From assembly GCF_018070075.1 (NCBI RefSeq), contig NZ_JAGPXE010000002.1, forward strand, positions 682,001 through 746,000: 64,000 bases of DNA, given 5' to 3'. The number at the start of each line of letters is the position of its first letter. Within the stretch, counting starts at the first letter, position 1. The stretch comes from Saccharopolyspora endophytica. GTDB lineage: Bacteria > Actinomycetota > Actinomycetes > Mycobacteriales > Pseudonocardiaceae. Shown piece by piece: positions 17,461-26,053 of this stretch. A program made the translations under genes and the position numbers. The notes under the pieces are model-generated. The model was not told the origin of the DNA. It searched no databases and worked only from the letters and a program-made list of their open reading frames with translations.

Positions 17461-17937
17461 TCAGGCGGGGTCGCAGATGACCACTGGGATCTCGCGTTCG
17501 GTCCAGGACTGGTAGTCGTCGAAGTCCGCGTAGACCTCCAGCAGGCGGGGCCAGAGCTCGGCCCGCTCGTCCGGGCTCGCCGTGCGGGCGCGCATGCGGC
17601 GGACGTCCCGCTTGACCTGGACCGTGACCTCCGGGTTCGCCCGGATGTTGTGGTACCAGGCCGGGTGCCGGGGCAGGCCGCCCTGCGAGGCGACCAGGAC
17701 GACCCGGTCGCCGTCGGGCATGTGCAGCAGGGGAGCGGTGCGGGGCCGGCCGCTGCGACGGCCGGTGGTGGTCAGCAGGCAGATCGGGACGCTCTTGCGG
17801 AAGCCGGCGCCGATGCGCCAGTTGCCTCCCAGCCGGCCGCCGGTGGCGCGGTACAACCGGGTGTTGGCCCGCGAGGCCACCTTGATGACCTTGCCCACGA
17901 TCGGCGAATCCAGCTGCGCGGGACGTGCTTTCGGCAT
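17461..17937 (-). CDS. Deazaflavin-dependent nitroreductase-family protein (Ddn-like)
   Basis: A 158-residue split-barrel protein of the Ddn/FQR family that binds F420. Family features: RKSVPICLLTTTGRRSGRPRTAPLLHM (seen here as consecutive blocks), VVLVASQGGLPRHPAWYHNIRANPEV, and the tail DYQSWTEREIPVVICD. The start is ATG 17937, 4 bases after the ferredoxin stop, with GGAAG inside the preceding gene as ribosome site. It ends the cyp51 operon. Such enzymes reduce quinones or enones with F420H2, so a role in reducing a sterol intermediate or protecting the P450 chain is possible. Confidence 0.85.
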   Translation of the reverse strand: MPKARPAQLDSPIVGKVIKVASRANTRLYRATGGRLGGNWRIGAGFRKSVPICLLTTTGRRSGRPRTAPLLHMPDGDRVVLVASQGGLPRHPAWYHNIRANPEVTVQVKRDVRRMRARTASPDERAELWPRLLEVYADFDDYQSWTEREIPVVICDPA

Positions 17938-17941
17938 GATC

Positions 17942-18130
17942 TCAGTCTTCCAGCGACAGGGCGGCCTTCGGGCAGGAGTGCACCGCCTGCTCGATCGAAT
18001 CCCGCAGCTCGGGCGTGGGCTCGGCGATGATGTTGAGGTTGTCGTCATCGTCGATCTCGAAGACGTCCGGTGCGATGGCCTCGCACATGCCGTTGGCCTC
18101 GCACAGGTCGAAGTCGACCACGATCTTCAT
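17942..18130 (-). CDS. Small [3Fe-4S]-type ferredoxin
   Basis: A 62-residue acidic ferredoxin. Only three cluster cysteines are present, Cys10, Cys16 (LCEANGMCE) and Cys53 (HSCPKAAL), the pattern of [3Fe-4S] ferredoxins that serve actinobacterial P450s. The following DDDDN run is strongly acidic. It is the second of two ferredoxins in the operon, the other being at 18706-18900; one may serve cyp51 and the other the upstream P450. Confidence 0.88.
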   Translation of the reverse strand: MKIVVDFDLCEANGMCEAIAPDVFEIDDDDNLNIIAEPTPELRDSIEQAVHSCPKAALSLED

Positions 18131-18152
18131 GGTTCCTCCCGTTGCTCGCAGG

Positions 18153-18704
18153 TCACCACAGCTCGACCGGCGCCGTGCCCTTGCGGTAGTGGCCGGGCTG
18201 CGGCATGCCGGAGGCGGCGACCTCCATGCGCTGCTTCATCCCGGGCGAGAGCGCGTCCGCCTTGATCATCTCCAGGAAGAGGTGCGCGGCGTTGCCGAAG
18301 TCGAAGAAGTCCCGCTGCCACGACCACCGCATGTTCCCGCCGTAGCGGAACCAGCTGCCGCCGATGCCGGCGACCTGGTACGGACTGCCGTCGGGCCGCT
18401 TCGCGTCGGCGATCTGCTTCCACAACCCGATCACCTCGCCCTTGACGTCGTCGATGAGCACCCGCTGGTACGGGTAGCTCCAGCCGTGCAGGCCCTCCAT
18501 CTCCACGCCGAGGGCGATGTCGCGGATCTCGTCGCGCCCCACCGTCATGAAGTCCTCGTTGGGCCCGGTGTTCCAGCCGTAGGTGGCGTCTTCGGTGTAG
18601 AGCTGCGCGAGCGGCTTCCAGTCGCCGAGCCCTTCGCAGCGCTCGTTCTCGTCCAGCCAGTGCTGGACCATGCGTTCCAGTTCTTCCCGAGGGTATGCGG
18701 GCAT
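18153..18704 (-). CDS. NTF2-like (SnoaL/ketosteroid isomerase fold) protein
   Basis: A 183-residue protein of the nuclear transport factor 2 superfamily. ERMVQHWLDENERCEGLGDWKPLAQLYTEDATYGWNTGP is the usual N-terminal helix plus strand, seen here as overlapping blocks. The fold is used by ketosteroid isomerases, polyketide cyclases and dehydratases. It lies between two ferredoxins, with the stop of the first only one base before its ATG at 18704. It may isomerise or dehydrate a sterol after P450 oxidation; catalytic residues cannot be assigned by eye. Confidence 0.75.
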   Translation of the reverse strand: MPAYPREELERMVQHWLDENERCEGLGDWKPLAQLYTEDATYGWNTGPNEDFMTVGRDEIRDIALGVEMEGLHGWSYPYQRVLIDDVKGEVIGLWKQIADAKRPDGSPYQVAGIGGSWFRYGGNMRWSWQRDFFDFGNAAHLFLEMIKADALSPGMKQRMEVAASGMPQPGHYRKGTAPVELW

Positions 18705-18705
18705 G

Positions 18706-20251
<1,546 letters not shown>

Positions 20252-20255
<4 letters not shown>

Positions 20256-21031
20256 CTCTCCTCCAGCGGTGCCTCGGGTTCGACCTCGATCAAGCTCAGA
20301 TGCACGCCGCGCGGTGCGGAGATCACGTGGTGCACGGCGTCGGCGATGTCGGAGGCGCGCAGGAAGTACGGGTGCCGCGCCAAGCCCCACTTCACCCAGT
20401 CGTTGAGCACGGCTTCGGTGGTCTCCTCGTCCCACTGCATGCCCATCGAGGTGAAGGTGGGTCCGGGCCGCACGATGCTGGCGCGCACCCCGGTGCCCTC
20501 CAGCTCCATGCGCATCGTCCGGGCCATGGCCTCCAGCCCGGCCTTCGCGGGCACGTAGGCGCCCATCCGGGGCCGGGGTTTGGGGACCACGTCGGAGCCG
20601 ATGAACACCACGTCACCGCGCTGGCGCTCGACCATGCCGGGCACGACCCGCGAGGTGAGGCGGTGAGCTCCGCCGAGGTGCACGTCGAGCTGGCCCTGGA
20701 AGCGCGACCCCTCCATCTCGTGCACCAGGTCGGCGTCGAGGTCGCCCGCGCCGTAGACCAGGACCTCGATGTCGCCGAGCTCCTCGGTCGTCCTGGTCAC
20801 GAACGCCGTCACCGAGTCCTCGTCGGTGACGTCCAGCGGCACGGCGACGGCCTGACCGCCGTCGGCGCGGATCTTCTCCGCCAGCTCCTCGCACTTGTCG
20901 ACGCGGCGCGCGCCGAGCGCCACCGGGTGACCGGCGGCGGCCAGGGCCTGGGCGGTCGCCGCGCCGATCCCGGCCGACGCGCCGGCGATCGCGGTGGGGC
21001 GGCGTTGCGGGTTCGGTTCGAATCTGGGCAT
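20252..21031 (-). CDS. Short-chain dehydrogenase in the cyp51 operon
   Basis: A 259-residue SDR. GASAGIGAATAQAL is the cofactor motif, VYGAGDLDADL takes the place of the usual NNAG, and SDVVPKPRPRMGAYVPAKAGLEAM carries the Ser and the YxxxK catalytic pair (seen as consecutive blocks). It corresponds in position to M. tuberculosis Rv0765c, between a P450 and cyp51. It overlaps cyp51 by four bases. It probably oxidises or reduces a sterol alcohol or ketone. Confidence 0.86.
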
Positions 21032-21033
21032 GG

Positions 21034-22227
21034 CTACCTGCTTTCCACGCGGATGGGCAGGGTCGCGAAGCCGCGCACGTTGCTGGAGTGCACCCGCTGC
21101 GCGCGGTCGGTGTCGACGTCGTAGGACTTCACCAGCTCGACGAACTCGGTCAGCGCGATCCGCGCCTCCAGCCGCGCGAGGTGCGCGCCGAGGCAGAAGT
21201 GGGTTCCGCCGCCGAAACTGACGATCTTGCTGTCCGCGTTGCGGTCGAGGTCGTAGCGGTCGGCGTCGTCGAAGGCGCGCGGGTCGCGGTTGGCCGATCC
21301 GGGCATCAGCAGCACCCGAGCGCCGGTGGGGATCGTGGTCTCGTGCAGCCGGATGTCTTCGGTGGCGGTGCGCGCGATGACCTGGGTCGAGGTGTCGTAG
21401 CGCAGCGTCTCCTCGATCCAGTCGGTCACCCGACCGGGGTCGGTCAAGGGCTTGGCCTGCTCCTCGGGAGTGCGATGAGCCCAGTAGACGGCGTTGGCCA
21501 GCAGCTTGGTGGTCGTCTCGTTGCCCGCGACGACCATCAGCACCAGGAACGCGATGATCTCGTCCTCGCTGAGCCGGTCGCCGTCGATCTCCGCGTCCAG
21601 CAGTGCCGAGGTGAGGTCGTCGGCGCGTTCCCGGCGGCGCTCGGCGAGCAGGTCGGAGTAGTAGGCGACCAGGTGCAGCGCGGCGTCCATCGCCGTCTGC
21701 GGGACGTCGAAAACGCCTTCCTCGCGGTGCACCAGCGTGTCGGCGAGTTCCCGCAAGCGGTCCCGGTCGGCGTCCGGGACGCCGATCAGCTCGGAGATCA
21801 CGTCCATCGGGAACTTGCCCGCGAAGTCCGCCACGAAGTCGAACTCGCCGGACTCCAGCGCGGGATGCAGGTGGCGGCGGGCGAGTTCGAGGATGCGGGG
21901 TTGCAGGTCGCGCACCCGGCGCGGGGTGAAGCCGCGGGAGACCAGCGAGCGAAGCCGGTTGTGCCGCGGATCGTCGAGCGCGAGGAACGACATCGTCTTG
22001 TGCGCGTGGGGGCCCCACGCCGCCGGATCCAGCGTGACTCCGTTGGCGTTGGACAGCCGGGTGTTGTCGCGGAACAGCGCGGCGACGTCGGAATGCCGTG
22101 ACAGCGCCCAGAAATCGAGCTCGGCGTTGTGGTAGACCGGCGCTTCGTCGCGCAGCCGCGCGTAGGTCGGGTAGGGGTCGGCGTGCACGGCGTAGTCGTA
22201 CGGGCTGAACACGACACCACTGGACAT
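21034..22227 (-). CDS. Cytochrome P450, CYP123-like position
   Basis: A 397-residue bacterial class I P450. The I-helix reads MVVAGNETTTKLLANAV, the ExxR motif is EETLR, and FGGGTHFCLGAHLARLE places the haem cysteine at about residue 345. The gene order P450-SDR-cyp51-ferredoxin equals M. tuberculosis cyp123-Rv0765c-cyp51-Rv0763c, so a CYP123-like enzyme is likely, with unknown substrate. The ATG lies inside the palindrome 22221-22234 and has no ribosome site. A TAGCGT element 8 bases upstream suggests a leaderless transcript. Confidence 0.87.
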   Translation of the reverse strand: MSSGVVFSPYDYAVHADPYPTYARLRDEAPVYHNAELDFWALSRHSDVAALFRDNTRLSNANGVTLDPAAWGPHAHKTMSFLALDDPRHNRLRSLVSRGFTPRRVRDLQPRILELARRHLHPALESGEFDFVADFAGKFPMDVISELIGVPDADRDRLRELADTLVHREEGVFDVPQTAMDAALHLVAYYSDLLAERRRERADDLTSALLDAEIDGDRLSEDEIIAFLVLMVVAGNETTTKLLANAVYWAHRTPEEQAKPLTDPGRVTDWIEETLRYDTSTQVIARTATEDIRLHETTIPTGARVLLMPGSANRDPRAFDDADRYDLDRNADSKIVSFGGGTHFCLGAHLARLEARIALTEFVELVKSYDVDTDRAQRVHSSNVRGFATLPIRVESR

Positions 22228-22234
22228 GTGTCCA
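22221..22234. promoter_or_regulatory. Palindrome overlapping the P450 start codon
   Basis: TGGACATGTGTCCA, extendable to CTGGACA/TGTCCAG arms (22220-22235). It shares TNGACAYGTGTCNA with the site before the ALDH operon. The P450 start codon (22225-22227) is inside it, so a bound repressor would sit on the transcription start of a leaderless message. Confidence 0.55.
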
Positions 22235-22284
22235 GACGCTAGTACGGCTCGGCGCGCTCCGGCAACCCCGCCGAGGGCTGAATC

Positions 22285-22298
22285 GAGAACAAGTTCAT
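22285..22298. promoter_or_regulatory. Weak KstR-type site between P450 and SDR genes
   Basis: GAGAACAAGTTCAT has the AAC-N2-GTT core and symmetrical GAAC/GTTC arms but only 6 of 8 fixed positions. It may act on the leftward cyp51 operon. Confidence 0.35.
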
Positions 22299-22339
22299 CC
22301 GCTTTTCAAGGCGTGCTGCAAGGTGGGTTCCCTTTTGTC

Positions 22340-22353
22340 GAGAACGTGTTCTA
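22340..22353. promoter_or_regulatory. KstR-type operator of the SDR-mceG unit
   Basis: GAGAACGTGTTCTA matches 7 of 8 fixed positions and lies 43 bases upstream of the SDR start at 22397. Confidence 0.65.
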
Positions 22354-22396
22354 GTCTCGGATGCGGACGGCTTCGGCTCGGCAGGGAGGGCGGCGC

Positions 22397-23158
22397 ATGG
22401 GACGGCTCGCGGGAAAGGTCGCACTGGTCACGGGCGCGGCGCGGGGGCAGGGCGCGGCCATCGCGCGTGGCTTCGTCGCCGAAGGCGCCTCGGTGGTCAT
22501 CGCCGACATCCTCGACGCTCCGGGCAAGGAACTCGCCGACGAGCTCGGCGAATCCGCCGGCTACGCGCACCTCGACGTCTCCGAGGAGGACGACTGGAGC
22601 GACGCCGTCGCCCAGGCCACCGACGGCTTCGGCCGGCTCGACGTCCTGGTCAACAACGCAGGCGTGCTCATGTTCTCCGCGCTGGAGGACACCTCGCTGG
22701 CCGACTACGAGCGCATCGTGCGGGTCAACCAGTTCGGCACCTTCCTCGGCATGCGCGCCGCAGCCCCCGCGCTCACCGAGGCCGGTGGCGGTTCGATCGT
22801 GAACTTCTCCTCCGTCGAAGGCCTCGGCGGCATGCCGCACCTGGTCGCCTACACCGCGAGCAAGTTCGCCATCCGGGGCATGACCAAGGCCGCGGCCATG
22901 GAGCTCGGGCCGCGCAACATCCGCGTCAACTCCGTGCACCCCGGTATGTTCGACACCGGCATGACCCGGGAGTTCACCGGCGAGGGAACCGACCTCAGCC
23001 CCATCGGCGAGATGGTCCCGCTCGGCCGCATCGGCCAACCCGAGGACATCGTCGGACTCGTGGTGTTCCTCGCCAGCGAGGAGAGCACCTACTGCACGGG
23101 CGCTGAATTCGTGGCGGACGGCGGGGCCACCGCCACCCACGCCTACTACCGGCGCTGA
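22397..23158 (+). CDS. Hydroxysteroid dehydrogenase-like SDR (3-alpha/20-beta type)
   Basis: A 253-residue classical SDR. VTGAARGQGAAIARGF is the cofactor motif, NNAGVLMFSALED and INFSSVEG-like NFSSVEGLGG carry Asn and Ser, and YTASKFAIRG is the YxxxK site. The tail ESTYCTGAEFVADGG and HPGMFDTGMT resemble 3-alpha,20-beta-hydroxysteroid dehydrogenases such as M. tuberculosis Rv2002. It likely oxidises or reduces a steroid hydroxyl with NAD(H). ATG 22397 was chosen because GGGAGG lies 7 bases upstream. It is followed after 70 bases by mceG on the same strand. Confidence 0.87.
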   Translation: MGRLAGKVALVTGAARGQGAAIARGFVAEGASVVIADILDAPGKELADELGESAGYAHLDVSEEDDWSDAVAQATDGFGRLDVLVNNAGVLMFSALEDTSLADYERIVRVNQFGTFLGMRAAAPALTEAGGGSIVNFSSVEGLGGMPHLVAYTASKFAIRGMTKAAAMELGPRNIRVNSVHPGMFDTGMTREFTGEGTDLSPIGEMVPLGRIGQPEDIVGLVVFLASEESTYCTGAEFVADGGATATHAYYRR

Positions 23159-23228
23159 AACGCGGTGCCGCGAGCGCGGTTCCGGTGATCGCCTGACGAG
23201 TCCTGCGACGTCGACGTGAGGAGTGGGT

Positions 23229-24227
23229 GTGGGCGCTGAAGTCGTCATCGAGGGGTTGAGCAAGTCCTTCGGACCGCAGACGATCTGGCGGGACGTGGGC
23301 TTCACGCTGCCGCAGGGCGAGGTCTCGGCGTTGCTCGGCCCGTCCGGGACCGGCAAGTCGGTGTTCCTCAAGTCCATGATCGGACTGCTCAAGCCGGAGA
23401 ACGGGCGCTGCCTGGTCAACGGCGTGGACATCTGCTCGTGCAGCGAGCACGAGCTCTACGAGATCCGCAAGCTCTTCGGCGTGCTGTTCCAGGACGGGGC
23501 GCTGTTCGGGTCCATGGACCTGTTCGACAACGTCGCGTTCCCGCTGCGCGAGCACACCCGCAAGACCGAGGCCGAGATCCGCCGCATCGTGCTCGAACGC
23601 ATGGAGATGGTCGGCCTGTCCGGGGCCGAGGACAAGCTGCCGGGGGAGATCTCCGGCGGGATGCGCAAGCGTGCGGGACTCGCCCGCGCCCTCGTGCTCG
23701 ACCCGCAGATCATCCTCTGCGACGAACCGGACTCCGGGCTGGACCCGGTGCGCACCGCCTACCTCTCGCAGCTGCTCATCGACATCAACGCGCACCTGGA
23801 CGCCACGATCCTGATCGTCACCCACAACATCAACCTGGCCCGGACCGTGCCCGACAACCTGGGCATGCTCTTCCGCCGCGAACTCGTCCTGTTCGGACCG
23901 CGCGAAGTCCTGCTCACCAGCGAAGACCCGGTGGTGGCGCAGTTCCTCAGCGGCGACAAGACCGGCCCGATCGGCATGAGCGAGGAGAAGGACCAGGCGA
24001 GCATCGACCGCGAGCGCCAGTGGCTGGCCAGCGGGCAGATCGCCGCCGAGCAGCGCGTGGTCGGCGTGCCACCGCAGCTGCCCGTCAGCGCCGGGCTGCC
24101 GGAACGTCAGGCCGTGCAGCGGCGGAAGAACCGCGTCATGGGCATGCTCGACCAGCTTCCGCCCGCCGCGCGGGACAGCGTGCTGCGCAGCATCAACGAT
24201 CAGCCGGCCGCAGCACCCGGTCGGTGA
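23229..24227 (+). CDS. mceG: MceG, ATPase of the Mce steroid importer
   Basis: A 332-residue ABC ATPase that powers YrbE/Mce lipid uptake, here probably the Mce4 system 10 kb away. Walker A GPSGTGKS is at residues 37-44, the signature EISGGMRKRAGLARAL and Walker B IILCDEPDSGLD follow, and the H-loop is in IVTHNINLART. The roughly 100-residue C-terminal extension after the ATPase core is characteristic of MceG/Mkl and absent from MlaF. GTG 23229 is preferred because AGGAG is 5 bases upstream; GTG 23223 would overlap that site. It appears to be co-transcribed with a KstR-controlled SDR. Confidence 0.92.
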   Translation: MGAEVVIEGLSKSFGPQTIWRDVGFTLPQGEVSALLGPSGTGKSVFLKSMIGLLKPENGRCLVNGVDICSCSEHELYEIRKLFGVLFQDGALFGSMDLFDNVAFPLREHTRKTEAEIRRIVLERMEMVGLSGAEDKLPGEISGGMRKRAGLARALVLDPQIILCDEPDSGLDPVRTAYLSQLLIDINAHLDATILIVTHNINLARTVPDNLGMLFRRELVLFGPREVLLTSEDPVVAQFLSGDKTGPIGMSEEKDQASIDRERQWLASGQIAAEQRVVGVPPQLPVSAGLPERQAVQRRKNRVMGMLDQLPPAARDSVLRSINDQPAAAPGR

Positions 24228-24762
24228 TGCCCGCCAGGTGCGAGGCCATGTCCTCCATCGGCAGGTACCCGCTGCCCACCAGCACCAGCGAACCCACGAA
24301 CGCCGTCATCACGGCATCCAGCGCCGACGGGTCGGCCTCGCCGACGGCGTCGTTCAGCCGCCGGTAGACCTCCTGGCCGATCTCGTCGCGCAGCCGCTTG
24401 ACCTCCTGCTGATCGGCCAGCAGCGCCGTGGTGCACGCCCGCACCAGCGCCGGTTCGGAGGCCAGCATCTGAGCGATCGTGTCCACCACCTGCGCGACGT
24501 CCGCGCCCGGCTTGCCGGTGCGGTCCTCGCCGCTGGGCGGCAACGCCTGGACGCGCTTCCAGAACACGGCCGTGACCAGGTGTTCCTTGGAGGAGAAGTA
24601 GGAGTAGGCGGTGGCTCGGGAGACCTCGGCGCGCTCGGCCACCGACCGCACGGTCAAAGCTCCGAAACCGCGTTCCTCCAGCTCGTCGACCGTGGCGTCC
24701 AGCAACCGGCGAACGGTCTCGGCGCGTTTGCCTTCCAAGAACTGACGGACGGGCTCGGTCAT
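24193..24762 (-). CDS. TetR-family transcriptional regulator
   Basis: A 189-residue repressor-type protein. The N-terminal helix-turn-helix is TVRSVAERAEVSRATAYSYFSSKEHL, seen as the usual block ending in YSYFSSK. The C-terminal ligand domain is divergent. It runs tail-to-tail into mceG with a 35-base overlap of coding ends (24193-24227), which could give antisense interference between them. It could be the regulator of the GACACGTGTC-type palindromes or of local transport genes; the sequence does not decide. Confidence 0.85.
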   Translation of the reverse strand: MTEPVRQFLEGKRAETVRRLLDATVDELEERGFGALTVRSVAERAEVSRATAYSYFSSKEHLVTAVFWKRVQALPPSGEDRTGKPGADVAQVVDTIAQMLASEPALVRACTTALLADQQEVKRLRDEIGQEVYRRLNDAVGEADPSALDAVMTAFVGSLVLVGSGYLPMEDMASHLAGITDRVLRPADR

Positions 24763-24950
24763 GACGATGAGCCTAACGCTCGGGGTTCGTGGTCTCTTTG
24801 CGTGGCGGTGCGGGTGGCGGAACCTGGCACGCCTTCTGGCTCCGGGATCCGCGACTTGAGTATGTCGATATACGCGGCGCTGCGGCTGTCCTCCCCAGAA
24901 GACGTGTCAGAACCCGCGGCGGTGCCGGTTGCTCAGGTGGGGCAAAGAGA

Positions 24951-24967
24951 AAGCGACTTCGTCGCTT
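24951..24967 (-). terminator. Hairpin downstream of kstR
   Basis: AAGCGAC-ttc-GTCGCTT, a perfect 7-bp stem followed on the minus strand by TCTCTTTG. It lies 53 bases after the kstR stop and suits a terminator of that operon. Confidence 0.55.
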
Positions 24968-24991
24968 GGTGTGTTTGGCTCAATTCGGAAC

Positions 24992-25005
24992 GATAACGTG
25001 TTCTA
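24992..25005. promoter_or_regulatory. KstR-type site downstream of kstR, upstream of tetR
   Basis: GATAACGTGTTCTA matches 7 of 8 fixed positions. It lies 230 bases upstream of the tetR start and 15 bases past the kstR stop, an unusual place for an operator. Confidence 0.5.
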
Positions 25006-25019
25006 CGTCTTGGGGAATT

Positions 25020-25646
25020 TCAGCGGAGGAGGAGGCGGACTGTGAGTTCGAGGCGGTTGGAGACGTCTGTGGCGGAGGCTCTGCGGGTCACCCAGGCGAC
25101 GAGGTTCGACAGCCAGACGTCGCCGATCACGCGGGCCACGGCCACCTGCTCCTCGCTGGGCTCGCCGTCGCTCATCACCGCGATGAACATGGCCTCCATC
25201 ATGCGGTTGGCCAGGTCGACCTCGGTGGCTGCCGAGGCGTCCGCCGACATCAGCGCGCGGGTGACCGCCTCGGAGAGGTTCGGGTTGCGCTGGAACGCGC
25301 GGGTGAGCCGGCTCAGCACGAACAGCAGCCGCTCGTAGGGCGAATCGCCGCGGATCGGCGCGCGGTCCAGGCGTTCCTGGATGCGCTCCAGCTCGCGGAC
25401 CAGGCTCGCCACCAGCAGGTGGATCTTGGACGGGAAGTAGCGGTACAGCGTGCCCAGCGCGACGTCGGCGCGCTCGGCGACGGCGCGCATCTGCACCGCG
25501 TCGAAACCGCCCTTGTCGGCCAGGGCGACGGTCGCGTCGAGGATCCGCTTGCGGCGGTCGCGCTGGGCGGTGGCGGTGAGCTCGTCGTCGGCCATCGCGT
25601 TGAGCGCGTGTCCGCCCTGGCCGTTCCGGTTGGCGGCAGAACTCAT
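25020..25646 (-). CDS. kstR: KstR, TetR-family repressor of steroid catabolism
   Basis: A 208-residue TetR-family protein. RDRRKRILDATVALADKGGFDAVQM, RAVAERADVALGTLYRYFPSK and the C-terminal DVWLSNLVAWVTRRASATDVS are near-identical to what I recall of mycobacterial KstR. KstR represses cholesterol genes by binding TNNAACNNGTTNNA and is released by 3-oxo-cholestenoyl-CoA-type ligands. The start ATG 25646 has AGGGGG about 10 bases upstream; an internal ATG (MADDELTATAQ) would give 191 residues. It follows kshA and a small gene, and a KstR-type site at 25724-25737 points to autoregulation. Confidence 0.94.
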   Translation of the reverse strand: MSSAANRNGQGGHALNAMADDELTATAQRDRRKRILDATVALADKGGFDAVQMRAVAERADVALGTLYRYFPSKIHLLVASLVRELERIQERLDRAPIRGDSPYERLLFVLSRLTRAFQRNPNLSEAVTRALMSADASAATEVDLANRMMEAMFIAVMSDGEPSEEQVAVARVIGDVWLSNLVAWVTRRASATDVSNRLELTVRLLLR

Positions 25647-25700
25647 CGACGCAACGCCCCCTAGCGCATCGGCGGAAAGGCGTTGGCGCGCCAACCGCAA

Positions 25701-25723
25701 GATCACGTTAACACGGTGTGATC
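25701..25723. repeat. Inverted repeat in the kstR leader
   Basis: GATCAC (25701-25706) and GTGATC (25718-25723) form 6-base arms separated by 11 bases, adjacent to the KstR-type site. It is either an operator for another protein or a hairpin in the intergenic message. Confidence 0.4.
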
Positions 25724-25737
25724 GGTAACCCGTTCCA
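25724..25737. promoter_or_regulatory. KstR-type operator in front of kstR
   Basis: GGTAACCCGTTCCA matches 7 of 8 fixed positions and lies 78 bases upstream of the kstR start, consistent with autoregulation. Confidence 0.55.
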
Positions 25738-25753
25738 CCGGTGTTCTCGGAAA

Positions 25754-26053
25754 TCACTCCTTGATTTCGGGAACTTCCAGGATTCCTTCGCGGAGCGCGT
25801 GCTCGATGGTGGCGCGCAACCGGGGGCAGGTGTCCACGAGCGCCGGGTGCTCGCCCTCGGCGATGCGGGCGGCGATCTCCGGGCAGTCGCCGGTCGAGGT
25901 GGTCCACTGGATGCTGGTCTGCTCCGGGCTGAGCTTCTTGACCAGCACCCGCACCCCGCACGTGGCGCAGGGCAGCGGGCGCAGTCCGCCCTCCAGGTAG
26001 AGCCGCTGATCGGCGGTCGTGCTGGCGGGGACGTCGGTGCGGGCGGCCGTCAT
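25754..26053 (-). CDS. Small conserved protein coupled to kshA, function unknown
   Basis: A 99-residue soluble protein I do not recognise by fold. It has one CxxC pair in LPCATCGVRVLVKKLSPEQ, a tryptophan-rich strand TSIQWTTSTGDCPEI, and a C-terminal helix rich in charged residues (TCPRLRATIEHALREG). Its ATG overlaps the kshA stop by four bases, so both proteins are made together. In M. tuberculosis kshA (Rv3526) is also followed by a small unknown gene. It may be a metal- or cluster-binding accessory of the KshA oxygenase; this is inference from coupling and cysteines. Confidence 0.75.
   Translation of the reverse strand: MTAARTDVPASTTADQRLYLEGGLRPLPCATCGVRVLVKKLSPEQTSIQWTTSTGDCPEIAARIAEGEHPALVDTCPRLRATIEHALREGILEVPEIKE

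Larger units (their letters stand above)
24763..25019. other. Intergenic region between tetR and kstR
   Basis: 257 bases without a credible gene. It holds a hairpin (24951-24967), a KstR-type site (24992-25005) and the presumed tetR promoter. Its base composition is less GC-biased than the flanking genes, and small open frames in it lack ribosome sites. Confidence 0.6.

Noticed and set aside
24880-24912. A possible third GTGTC-type operator near 24903
   Set aside because: Only one half-site (GTGTC) is present; the other arm does not match, so it is not counted with the two good palindromes.
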